Below are positions 1 through 7,848 of a DNA stretch of 22,332 nt, piece after piece. A program made the position numbers and the translations under genes. Within the stretch, counting starts at the first letter, position 1; each line of letters starts with the position of its first letter. Source of the stretch: CALVUJ01 sp045128835 (GTDB lineage: Bacteria; Bacillota_I; Bacilli_A; RFN20; DUOF01). Below the pieces are notes generated by a model. It did not search any database. It was given only the letters and a program-made list of their open reading frames with translations, and had not been told where the DNA came from. The stretch covers positions 1-22,332 of the forward strand of contig JBGVRX010000022.1 of assembly GCA_045128835.1 (NCBI GenBank), in the 5' to 3' direction.

Positions 1-159
1 AGTAATGGAAATGAAACCATTGTATATAGAGATGTAGTAGTTAAAGGAGATAATACAAAAACTATTATAACTTTAGTGATTGTATCAACTGCATTATTAC
101 CTTTATTAGGACTAGGAACATATCACTTTATCAAAAGAAGAAAATCATATTTAGACTAA
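1..159 (+). CDS. 3' end of a membrane-anchored surface protein (partial)
   Basis: The window opens inside a reading frame that stays open from base 1 to a TAA at 157-159, giving 52 residues. The visible part is a short polar stretch, then a hydrophobic segment (about residues 21-44, rich in I, L, V and T), then a basic tail with KRRK and a few last residues. This is the layout of a C-terminal membrane anchor or sortase-type sorting signal in Gram-positive surface proteins. The segment before the helix reads VVVKGDNTK; an LPxTG pentapeptide would be expected there and is not seen, so simple membrane anchoring is the safer reading. The protein body lies outside the window and cannot be named. 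A terminator follows directly. Confidence 0.7.
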   Translation, partial: SNGNETIVYRDVVVKGDNTKTIITLVIVSTALLPLLGLGTYHFIKRRKSYLD

Positions 160-163
160 AGAA

Positions 164-189
164 ATAGCCCTTGTAATAAGGGCTTTTCT
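164..189 (+). terminator. Intrinsic terminator of the partial surface-protein gene
   Basis: A perfect 7-bp stem AGCCCTT (166-172) / AAGGGCT (178-184) with a 5-nt loop is followed by TTTCTT. It begins 6 bases after the stop codon. Confidence 0.85.
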
Positions 190-212
190 TGTGCAAAAAA
201 ATAAATAGACAA

Positions 213-221
213 TGGCATAAT
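213..221 (+). promoter_or_regulatory. Candidate extended -10 promoter for the 261-2239 unit
   Basis: TGG followed by CATAAT (216-221) matches the extended -10 pattern TGn-TATAAT with one change. No good -35 box lies 16-18 bases upstream, as expected if the extended -10 compensates. Transcription would start near 228. Confidence 0.35.
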
Positions 222-260
222 GAGGTGGTAAAATTAAAGTAACTGGATGGGGTGCTTTTA

Positions 261-1559
261 ATGATTGATAGAGGAAGTTTGATGAATGGTAAGAATATAA
301 ATGATTTAAAAGGATCGTATGTTTTTACTTATATTTTTGAAAGCACAATATCAGACTTTTATAATTTAGATTTAGATGGTAAAAAGAGACTTGCAGAAAA
401 GTATGATAAAGAGTTTAGTGAGTTTTTTGAAATGCCAAGAGCAACTATTAAATATGAAGAAAAAGAAATATATGATGATTATTCTACAATCTATTTAGGT
501 AATTTAGAAAATATGGAATCTGGATTCGAATTTATATTTAGATACTTCTTTGCTAAAAGACAACAATATCAAAAAATATGTGTAGAAAATAATAATCAAA
601 ATGATTTTCAAGATGAAGACTTCTTGTGTATTAAACAAGCTTTTGAAAAATCTCCGATTACGGAAAGAGCAACATATAAGCCATATAAAAACGGATTAGT
701 GGGATATTTGTTGAATTATAATAAAGTTGATGCATTATTATTTACATATGAACAATTAGCGCAAATTATTGGAATGATTGATCCAGATAGAACTTACAAA
801 AACACTAGTTTTGTTGGGCAATATAAAGCATTAAAGAGTTTAAATGGTCTGAAGAAAACAGAAGATAAAATAATGGGATTCATGTCTAGGTTGCTTGAAG
901 ATGAACGATATAGAAATAGACTTATAAGTAGGTATCAAAAAAATTATTCCTTTATATGCGATGAGATTGAATTTTTGGAAAATATTACTAATAAAATGAT
1001 AAGCAATGAACCTAATGATGATAAAAGATATGCTTTGCTTTGTTTGCATGAAGATGTGTGGAAAAACTTAAATCCTCTCCAAAGAATGATTGCCATTTCT
1101 ACTTGTAACGAATTTATTGAGGAAGTGCTAAGATGTGAAAAATCTTATTCAGTTGAATTTAAGGATGGAGAGAACATATTTGATTTTGAAGATATGGACA
1201 GTATATTTGTAGGTGATCCAACCAAGAAATCTCCATATGAAATTTTAAGAATTTTGATTTATGCACAAGCATTCAATAAGAATAAGGAAAATATTCAAAG
1301 CTTAAGTGATGAAGGAAAAGAAGAAATGTTAGACGAATATCTTCTTTGTGAAGAAAAGTTTAAGGAGAGTAAGTCGCACTCGGATGTCAAAGATTATCAT
1401 TTTGTTAAATGTGTTAGAAAAACAGCGGATGAGTTACTTAGAAATTCTTATAAATATATTTCAAATAATTTGAGGATTGGTGGTAAAAAGATCCCTGTTA
1501 AAATTACAAAAGAAGAATTTACTAGAGATATGTATGAAGAAAGGAAAGTAAGGAGGTAA
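261..1559 (+). CDS. Protein of unknown function, about 432 aa
   Basis: I do not recognise this protein. It is charged, rich in K, E, D, N and Y, with no signal peptide and no membrane segment, so it is probably cytoplasmic and largely helical. A segment around residues 260-285 (HEDVWKNLNPLQRM and onward) is amphipathic and may be a good family marker. I looked for Walker motifs, a toprim or Mrr-like nuclease signature and helicase motifs and found none. Three starts are possible: GTG at 252, ATG at 261 and ATG at 282. I chose 261 because GGGGTG (249-254) lies 6 bases before it; ATG 282 has AGAGGAAG but at only about 4 bases. The next gene starts 5 bases after the stop, and its ribosome binding site lies within the last codons here, so the two are translationally linked. 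They converge on jetABC. Confidence 0.8.
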   Translation: MIDRGSLMNGKNINDLKGSYVFTYIFESTISDFYNLDLDGKKRLAEKYDKEFSEFFEMPRATIKYEEKEIYDDYSTIYLGNLENMESGFEFIFRYFFAKRQQYQKICVENNNQNDFQDEDFLCIKQAFEKSPITERATYKPYKNGLVGYLLNYNKVDALLFTYEQLAQIIGMIDPDRTYKNTSFVGQYKALKSLNGLKKTEDKIMGFMSRLLEDERYRNRLISRYQKNYSFICDEIEFLENITNKMISNEPNDDKRYALLCLHEDVWKNLNPLQRMIAISTCNEFIEEVLRCEKSYSVEFKDGENIFDFEDMDSIFVGDPTKKSPYEILRILIYAQAFNKNKENIQSLSDEGKEEMLDEYLLCEEKFKESKSHSDVKDYHFVKCVRKTADELLRNSYKYISNNLRIGGKKIPVKITKEEFTRDMYEERKVRR

Positions 1560-1564
1560 TAAGC

Positions 1565-2239
1565 ATGTTTCAATTAGTTAAAAATTTAAGGAATAATGGT
1601 GTTAAAGAGAAGTTTTTAAGAGAAGATGAGGTTCTTGTTGTTAATCAACTTTTAAATTTAGGTATCGTTTATAAATCATACAAAAACGGACACGTTGTTT
1701 ATAAGTTATCTAATACCGCAAAAGCTTATAAAACAAAAGAAGGATTTAATTTTGAAATGGTGCCTAATAGACATATGGGTGTTGTATTTGATTATGATGA
1801 TGTGTTTGAATGTGTTAGTGAAGATAAAATGGCTCCTGAAATTTATTGCCTTACATATCAATTGAATCCTACAGAAGAAGATGTTAGAAACTTTGATTTA
1901 GGTGATACTGTTAGAGTTAAAGTTTTAGCTAGAGGTTATGATGTAGGTAATGAAGGATTAAGTGTTAAGTTGCCTAGAAGTGAAGAAGATTACTTCATGA
2001 TGGAAAAGACTCCTTGTATCACTATAGGATTAGCAAATGGCGCTAAAGGGAAGAATACAAGTTCTTTAGAGTTTAATGAAGGAATAAGTGGAGTGTTTAT
2101 TGAAGGCAGAAAAGCTTTAATTGTTAAAGGTAAAGTTTATTATAGTGTTAAAGATATTGATGTTGTTTCTGAAGTTTATTCTTTAGAAGATGGAAAAACA
2201 GAAGTTAAAAAATTAAGTGAAAAGAAACTTGTTAGATAA
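1565..2239 (+). CDS. Protein of unknown function, 224 aa, second gene of the unit
   Basis: No family is recognised. The first 55 residues (a helix, then VVNQLLNLGIVYKSYKNG and VVYKLSN) look like a winged-helix segment with a beta wing, which would suggest nucleic-acid or protein binding, but this is a weak impression. The middle, around residues 85-135, reads as beta strands with charged turns. There is no signal peptide or membrane helix. The ATG has a textbook AAGGAGGT site ending 7 bases upstream, located in the 3' end of the 432-aa gene, so the two proteins are probably made together. The pair is bounded by terminators on both sides and shares no strand with the neighbouring jet operon. 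Confidence 0.8.
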   Translation: MFQLVKNLRNNGVKEKFLREDEVLVVNQLLNLGIVYKSYKNGHVVYKLSNTAKAYKTKEGFNFEMVPNRHMGVVFDYDDVFECVSEDKMAPEIYCLTYQLNPTEEDVRNFDLGDTVRVKVLARGYDVGNEGLSVKLPRSEEDYFMMEKTPCITIGLANGAKGKNTSSLEFNEGISGVFIEGRKALIVKGKVYYSVKDIDVVSEVYSLEDGKTEVKKLSEKKLVR

Positions 2240-2245
2240 TTGAAA

Positions 2246-2275
2246 ATAGCCTGGTTAGCCAGGCTTTTATTTTTT
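2246..2275 (+). terminator. Intrinsic terminator of the 261-2239 unit
   Basis: The perfect 7-bp stem AGCCTGG (2248-2254) / CCAGGCT (2259-2265) has a TTAG loop and is followed by TTTATTTTTT. Confidence 0.9.
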
Positions 2276-2288
2276 ATTGTTTATATAA

Positions 2289-2323
2289 GAAAAGAGCCTA
2301 TGCTTGGAACACAGGCTCTTTTT
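2289..2323 (-). terminator. Terminator of the jetABC operon, overlapping the jetC stop codon
   Basis: The stem AAAAGAGCCT (2290-2299) / AGGCTCTTTT (2313-2322) is perfect over 10 bp with a 13-nt loop; on the minus strand the loop can close further by G-U pairs. The minus-strand 3' side is U-rich. The jetC stop codon (2298-2300) lies at the edge of the stem. The hairpin is nearly symmetric, with T after it on the plus strand too, so it may also back up the 2248-2265 terminator. Confidence 0.8.
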
Positions 2324-5300
2324 GATAATTTCTTATAAATGATTTTTGGTCATCTCTTACAATACAAATTGTATTGTCTACTAGAGGAACAATGTCAGAC
2401 ATCTTTTCAGGTGGAGCACTTAGAATTGCTTGTAATCCATAGTTTCTAAGTAACTTAACTGATTCTTGAATTCTTTCACTATCCATCTTAGAGAATGCTT
2501 CGTCGAATACGATAAGTCTAACTGTTTGGTTCTTAGTGTTAGTTGTATCGTTTGTTCTATAAAGTTGGGCAAATGAAGCAAGAACTGAGATATAGAATGG
2601 AGTTTGAGTTTCTCCTCCTGATTTCTTTAATAGTGTTTTTGATAAGTGTTGTTTTCTTCCTTCACCATCTGTAACTATTAAGTCGAATTTCAAGTATGTT
2701 CTATAATCAGTGAATTTAGCAATGTTTCTTTCGATTTCACTTCTAGTATTCATATCTAGAGATGTGTCTGCGAAAGTAATTTGTCTAAATAAGTCTTCGA
2801 TTGTATCTTTATATTTTTCTTGGAATGCATCTTCTCCGATACTGTAACCTTCCATTAATAGAGGGTCTGTAATCATTTCATAGTAATTCTTATATTCAGT
2901 ACGAGGATTCATAATGAAGTAGTATGAGTCGTTACCGAACTTAGAACCGCTTAACGCATCATTTAATGCATCTATTTGCATTCTTACTGTATCGAAGTTA
3001 GATTTTAATTTAGCCAAGAAATCATCTTTAAATTGAGTGATTGCATTAGCTTTAGCTATTGTAATCTTTTCTTGGTAATCAACTAGTTTGTTACCTTCGA
3101 ACTCTGCTAATTCTTCATCGTATAAAGTATTGTCTGAAGAGTTAGGGTTGTAAGAAATGTGATATACAGAGTTATATTGGCTTCTTAACATGATTAATTT
3201 ATCTCTTAAACCTTTATTTTGGTTGTCGATATGATCAATCTTAGATTTATAGAAGTTTAATAACGTGTTGATATTTTTAGTTCTATCTAATTCTTCGATA
3301 AATGCAGGTTCACCAGTTGACATAATCCATGCTTTATTGAATAAGTTGTAGATAACTTCTTTAGCTTCTTTAACTTGTTCTGTATACATAGGAATATCGA
3401 ATTCTTCTAATCTTTCAAGTTCACTTCTTTGTTTTACTTGACTTGTTAGTAATTCATCTTTTTGAACTTCGTATTCTCTAATTTTATTTTGAAGTTTGTC
3501 AATCTTAGTTTCTAATACTTCAACATAACTTAAATCAAGTTTATCTAATTCTTTATCTAGTTCTTCTTTTTGAATCACTAGTTCAGGCATTTGTTTGTAA
3601 ACTTTACTTACTTCATTCATTGAGTTGATTTCGTTAGTGTTTAGCACTTCTACTCTACTTGCATCTTCGAAAGTAATAATTAATCTTTGAAGTTTTTCGT
3701 TGCTTCTTTGTAACTCATCGAATTCAGTTTCTAAGAATTGTTTTTCACTTCCTAGAGAGTTTATACCAATGTAATGGTTACGCCATCTTTCTTTATTGAT
3801 TTGTCTAGCTACATAACCTTGATATGTCATACCAGAAGCTGTAATAGAACGATTGTGTTTTCTTAAATCTTCTACTTTATCACATTTGATTAAGTTTCCT
3901 AATAATGAGTCGATGTATGCTCTTGCATATTCATTGGTAGTTGTTAATTCTTCTGCTAATGAACCTTTTACTCTTACTGGATTAGATTGTTTAACTTTAA
4001 AGCAGTCAACAATACCGAAATCATATAAGTTATATTCAAACTTAATTTCATCATAAATCTTTAATGCATCTTCAAAGTAAATAGGATCTAAGAATAAGTA
4101 GAATTTTTGAGTATGTAAATATCCTTCAATTGCATTTTTCCAAGTTGGATCTTTAACTTCTAGTAAGTCTGCTAGGATATCTACGTTAACTGTTCTACTA
4201 TATTTTTGAGATAATTTTTGTTCTAATACTCTTTTTAATGTTAATAGTCTGTTATCGTAGTTTTTTACGCCTCTATCTAGGTTAGAAATGTGAGATGATA
4301 TTTCAGCGATACGACGATTGTTTTGTTTGATGTCTTCTTTGAATGAGTGAAGAACACCACTTATTTCTGTTTTTAACTTGTTGATATTTTCTTGCATTTC
4401 AACGAAGTAATCTAAGTCTAAGTTTTCTAAATCTATGTTAGTGTTGAATTCTTCTATTCTTCTGTAATATTGCTTAGCAATTGCTTTTAGTTCGTTGATA
4501 TTTTCATTGTTTTGTTCATCGCAAGATAGGATTTTGTTTATTGAACCCATCCATTGTAATTGGTAGTTATCCATATTAGTAACGATTGATTCAACGCTAT
4601 CTTGTAATTCTTTTATTCTAGCGTCTAATTTAGCTTTCTTTTCTTCGATGATAGATTGTTGCTTATAAATATCTAGTGAATATTTTTCTTCTAGCACTTT
4701 TTCTTTAGCAGCAATATTGTTTCTTATTTCTTGTTCACATTTTTCTATTAATAATGAATATTGTCCTAAATCTTCTTTACCTTCATTTAATTTTTCTTTA
4801 TTCATTTCTAAATATTTGTTTTTAATTTGAAGGTCGCTGCGGTGATAGATATATTTTTGAGTTAAGAATGAATCTTCTTGACTCTTCCACATATCATATA
4901 CTTCTTTAATTTTTCTTAATTCTTCAACTCTTTTTGCAAGTGTTTCTGTATCTGCTTCTAATCTTTTATAGTTACGAATGTTTTCTTGCATAGAAGCGAT
5001 ATCGATAGTTGAATTAACATCACAAACGTATTCTGTAATAAATGTTTCAATGTTAGAAATTGGAGAGAAAGGAATAGCTTTCTTGAACAATCCAAAGAAT
5101 GAATTTGATAAGTGTCCAAATTTTTCTTTTATAAATTCACGATAAGATGAATTTGTTTCAAAGAAAGAAATTTGACTCTTATAATATGTTTCTAATAAAT
5201 AAACTTTTAATTCTTTAATTGATAAAGGAAGTTTGTTGATAACGAATTTATTTTCTGGAATTGGTCCATCATAACTGAAGTATTTGTAATCTATTGAACC

Positions 5301-5660
5301 ATCTTCATAGTTATCAAATACAACACCTACTGTAGTGAATTCGTCGTTAACATCATCATAGAATTCTCCAACTACATAAGAAGTGAAACGGCCGTTTCTT
5401 AAATAAAGCATATTTCCGTTATCGTCATCACCGATTTCACATCTTAAATAACCTTTTAATGTACGGCTTGATTTATCAGATGCACTTTTGTTAAAGAAGT
5501 GACCAGATGTATCTCCAAGCATTAATAATTGGATAGCATCGATAATTGTTGTTTTACCAGCACCGTTTTTACCTGTTAAGAAGTTGATTTGATCAAGTTC
5601 TAAAGTTTCAAAACGTAAATAGTGCCAGTTAATTAATACTATTTTCTTCAACAGTTTCAT
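2298..5660 (-). CDS. jetC: JetC-like SMC ATPase (MukB/MksB type) of a Wadjet-like complex
   Basis: At 1120 residues this is an SMC-type ATPase. The N-terminal half-head carries Walker A GKNGAGKT at residues 30-37. Long charged coiled coils follow (about 230-490 and 640-860), separated by a compact hinge-like region at about 500-630. The C-terminal half-head has the ABC signature KKSGGETQTPF (about 1012-1022) and Walker B LIVFDEAF with D1053-E1054. All catalytic motifs are intact. In characterised systems JetC dimers bind JetA and JetB and extrude DNA loops; in Wadjet this hands plasmid DNA to the JetD nuclease. It is the last gene of a tight operon: the ATG, with AGGAGG 8 bases upstream, overlaps the end of jetB by 32 bases. 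No jetD follows. The ATPase family is certain; assignment to Jet rather than another MukB-like condensin rests on the JetA and JetB neighbours. Confidence 0.9.
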   Translation of the reverse strand: MKLLKKIVLINWHYLRFETLELDQINFLTGKNGAGKTTIIDAIQLLMLGDTSGHFFNKSASDKSSRTLKGYLRCEIGDDDNGNMLYLRNGRFTSYVVGEFYDDVNDEFTTVGVVFDNYEDGSIDYKYFSYDGPIPENKFVINKLPLSIKELKVYLLETYYKSQISFFETNSSYREFIKEKFGHLSNSFFGLFKKAIPFSPISNIETFITEYVCDVNSTIDIASMQENIRNYKRLEADTETLAKRVEELRKIKEVYDMWKSQEDSFLTQKYIYHRSDLQIKNKYLEMNKEKLNEGKEDLGQYSLLIEKCEQEIRNNIAAKEKVLEEKYSLDIYKQQSIIEEKKAKLDARIKELQDSVESIVTNMDNYQLQWMGSINKILSCDEQNNENINELKAIAKQYYRRIEEFNTNIDLENLDLDYFVEMQENINKLKTEISGVLHSFKEDIKQNNRRIAEISSHISNLDRGVKNYDNRLLTLKRVLEQKLSQKYSRTVNVDILADLLEVKDPTWKNAIEGYLHTQKFYLFLDPIYFEDALKIYDEIKFEYNLYDFGIVDCFKVKQSNPVRVKGSLAEELTTTNEYARAYIDSLLGNLIKCDKVEDLRKHNRSITASGMTYQGYVARQINKERWRNHYIGINSLGSEKQFLETEFDELQRSNEKLQRLIITFEDASRVEVLNTNEINSMNEVSKVYKQMPELVIQKEELDKELDKLDLSYVEVLETKIDKLQNKIREYEVQKDELLTSQVKQRSELERLEEFDIPMYTEQVKEAKEVIYNLFNKAWIMSTGEPAFIEELDRTKNINTLLNFYKSKIDHIDNQNKGLRDKLIMLRSQYNSVYHISYNPNSSDNTLYDEELAEFEGNKLVDYQEKITIAKANAITQFKDDFLAKLKSNFDTVRMQIDALNDALSGSKFGNDSYYFIMNPRTEYKNYYEMITDPLLMEGYSIGEDAFQEKYKDTIEDLFRQITFADTSLDMNTRSEIERNIAKFTDYRTYLKFDLIVTDGEGRKQHLSKTLLKKSGGETQTPFYISVLASFAQLYRTNDTTNTKNQTVRLIVFDEAFSKMDSERIQESVKLLRNYGLQAILSAPPEKMSDIVPLVDNTICIVRDDQKSFIRNYQKEPVFQA

Positions 5661-6327
5661 TAGTTGTTCCTCCTTCAGTTAAATTGAATACACTATCATC
5701 AACTTCTTGGTTAAGGTTGATTGGTAGTTCTTTTTCTTCTTGGAATACCATAGAGTATATAGCATCAATTTTTTCATTGCTAACTACTAGTAAGATTGTT
5801 GGTAAAATTGCTAGTTGGCAAGAAGAATCTTCAATATTTCCTTCTATTTTAGTTAGAATGTTTTGAGTAACTAATAGACGAATGCTTTCTACGATGTCTT
5901 TCATTGTAGGCTTTTTAGCAACTATTTTTAATTCTAATAATTTATAAATCAAACTTGCTGTTGTAACATATACTACACTACTTGTTGCATTCTTTTCTTT
6001 TTCTTCATCATAGATTGTTCTTAAAGTGAATAGTACTAATGTCGTTAATTTATCTAAACGAAGTTTGTTGTATCCGTAATCATTTTCTAGATATATTACG
6101 CCAAGAACTTCATCTGTTTTTAATAAATAGTTCATTACTTTTAAATAACCTTCGAATAAATCATAGTATTTTTCAATGAAACGATAATCGGCATTGATTT
6201 TTCCTAATTTATCTTTTGTTTCAAATATTTCTCTTGTAACGAATGTTTTATTAAGTAAGTAGTTTGCTAACTTTGCAAATCTTTCTCTTTCTGCGTTAGT
6301 TAAATTGTTGTAATTTTCAAGCCACAT
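5629..6327 (-). CDS. jetB: JetB-like (DUF6063/MukE-type KITE) subunit
   Basis: This 232-residue protein matches from memory the small subunit found with Firmicutes Wadjet operons (DUF6063): an opening LTNAERERFAKLANYLLNKTF, then NADYRFIEKYYDLFEGY, YGYNKLRLDKLTTLVLFTLR and YDEEKEK (residues 8-112), then a winged-helix-like part with LAILPTILLVVSNEKIDAIY. Proteins of this role (JetB, MksE, MukE) bind the kleisin-like JetA and load the SMC on DNA. The last 35 residues are acidic and less conserved in appearance. Its start codon lies 2 bases after the jetA stop, with AAGGAGGAAG inside the last jetA codons, and its 3' end overlaps jetC by 32 bases, so translation of the three is coupled. There is no signal peptide or membrane segment. 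Confidence 0.85.
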   Translation of the reverse strand: MWLENYNNLTNAERERFAKLANYLLNKTFVTREIFETKDKLGKINADYRFIEKYYDLFEGYLKVMNYLLKTDEVLGVIYLENDYGYNKLRLDKLTTLVLFTLRTIYDEEKEKNATSSVVYVTTASLIYKLLELKIVAKKPTMKDIVESIRLLVTQNILTKIEGNIEDSSCQLAILPTILLVVSNEKIDAIYSMVFQEEKELPINLNQEVDDSVFNLTEGGTTNETVEENSIN

Positions 6328-6329
6328 AA

Positions 6330-7751
6330 TTATAACTTCCTCCTTCTTAAATATGTCATTTTAGGTATATTGTAACCGCTTGTTCCTACGTTTCCTTCTT
6401 GCAACTCTATTTTGTAGAATATGTTTTTATCCCATCCTTTTAACATTGAATGGATTGTAAGAATTAAGTCTTCATCAGAGTTTAATTTTATTTGTGAAGA
6501 ATCTAATTCGTTTTTGTTATTAAGAATTTTAGTTTCAACATATTCAATAACATTTTTATGAGAGTAAGTATTATTCATATTTTCAATAAAACTACTTGCA
6601 ATTTCATCTATATGATCATATGTTCCATCATCTAATTCTAAAGGTTCACTAGATAACATTGGTGCAGTATAACTTCTTACGAATAAACTTCCTTCGCTTA
6701 AATAAGCTGTTTTTTGTAAAGGTAAGTGGTCATAGAAATGTTCTAACAATGCATCTTGTTCCTTTTCATTAGGAGCATCTGCTAATTTATCCATTAGTTT
6801 AGCCATCTTAGCTTTGATGCTTTTGTCGTTGTTAAGTAATGCTTTCATTTTTTCGGTAGTAGCACTTACATAGTTAGTATTTTTATCATCAATCTTGTCT
6901 ACCATTTCCTCTAATTCATTTAACTTATCAACGATGAAGTAAATTTTTGTTATTACATCTTCTCTAGCTTCATCAAGTGTACTGAACTTTTGAAAATTGA
7001 AAGCTTGTTTTTCTAATTCCTCAATACTATCTTGTCTTCTTAACCATTTTAATAAGATTTCAATGATGCTTCCTTTAAATCTGTTTAATGAATCTTTAGT
7101 TTTTAAAGGCATGTAGATTTGATTGATTATTCTTTTTTGATAATTGTCAAAGTGATCTACTAAAACTTCATTTACTGTTGTTAAGAAACTTAACTTATTG
7201 AATTTTCTTCTAATGTTGTGATATAGAGATTTTAAGTCATTCTCCAATTCATTTGTTCTATCATGCGCATTTAAAAGAGCTGTATACATGAAGTCGCGTC
7301 TTTCGTTGTCTGCTTGAACAAGGTTTGAATAAATTGAATACATGTGAGTATTGTATCCTTGTTCATCTTCTTTCATGATAGCATAAAGCGTATTTATTAT
7401 TTTTATTGAGTAAGGTGCTAGAGCTATGTACTCCTTAAAAGATGTGTCTACACCATACTCTATTTCTATCCATCCCGTTTCACATAATCTTTTAACCATG
7501 TGTCTCGATAAAGATAGTGTGTCTTTGTTTAATTTTTTTCCATCATTAAAAGTTTCCTCTTCTTCAATGTCCAAGGTCATAATCTCAGTAGATAATACTG
7601 TAGATAATTGTTGTATTAGTTTGTCTTTTTCGATTACTAATTCTTGCTTGAATGCTTGTCTTAGTAAAAATAATGAACTTACATATACATCTTTGTTCTT
7701 AGCGTTGAAAACAGAAAACAAATTAGATGGTAATACTTCAAATAAACCCAT
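6330..7751 (-). CDS. jetA: JetA-like (DUF5716/MukF-type kleisin) subunit
   Basis: The protein begins MGLFEVLPSNLFSVFNAKNK, which fits the opening of the Firmicutes JetA family (DUF5716) as I remember it, and continues YVSSLFLLRQAFKQEL into a winged-helix-like domain that binds DNA or the SMC head. Helical bundles follow (about residues 100-330) and a C-terminal domain ends in RRRKL. JetA acts as the kleisin bridging the JetC heads and binding JetB. The frame is open from an ATG at 7778, but that codon has no ribosome site; the ATG at 7751 has GGGAG 8 bases upstream, giving 473 residues. No clear promoter lies in the roughly 97 bases separating it from ktrB, and no terminator either, so read-through from ktrB is possible. 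It is the first gene of jetABC. Confidence 0.88.
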   Translation of the reverse strand: MGLFEVLPSNLFSVFNAKNKDVYVSSLFLLRQAFKQELVIEKDKLIQQLSTVLSTEIMTLDIEEEETFNDGKKLNKDTLSLSRHMVKRLCETGWIEIEYGVDTSFKEYIALAPYSIKIINTLYAIMKEDEQGYNTHMYSIYSNLVQADNERRDFMYTALLNAHDRTNELENDLKSLYHNIRRKFNKLSFLTTVNEVLVDHFDNYQKRIINQIYMPLKTKDSLNRFKGSIIEILLKWLRRQDSIEELEKQAFNFQKFSTLDEAREDVITKIYFIVDKLNELEEMVDKIDDKNTNYVSATTEKMKALLNNDKSIKAKMAKLMDKLADAPNEKEQDALLEHFYDHLPLQKTAYLSEGSLFVRSYTAPMLSSEPLELDDGTYDHIDEIASSFIENMNNTYSHKNVIEYVETKILNNKNELDSSQIKLNSDEDLILTIHSMLKGWDKNIFYKIELQEGNVGTSGYNIPKMTYLRRRKL

Positions 7752-7848
7752 AAATTCAACTCCCATAACTTCTAACATTATAAATTATTTTAAGAGATAA
7801 TACAACGAATTTATATAACTATCAGTTTATTTGAATTGCTATATTATT

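Noticed and set aside
261..1559. The 432-aa protein as a displaced JetD
   Set aside because: No toprim-like acidic motifs (such as DxD with an upstream Glu) and no JetD-like segments are visible.
7426..7800. Plus-strand open frame of 124 codons opposite jetA
   Set aside because: It is the shadow of the jetA coding strand; no ribosome site, and composition follows the antisense pattern.
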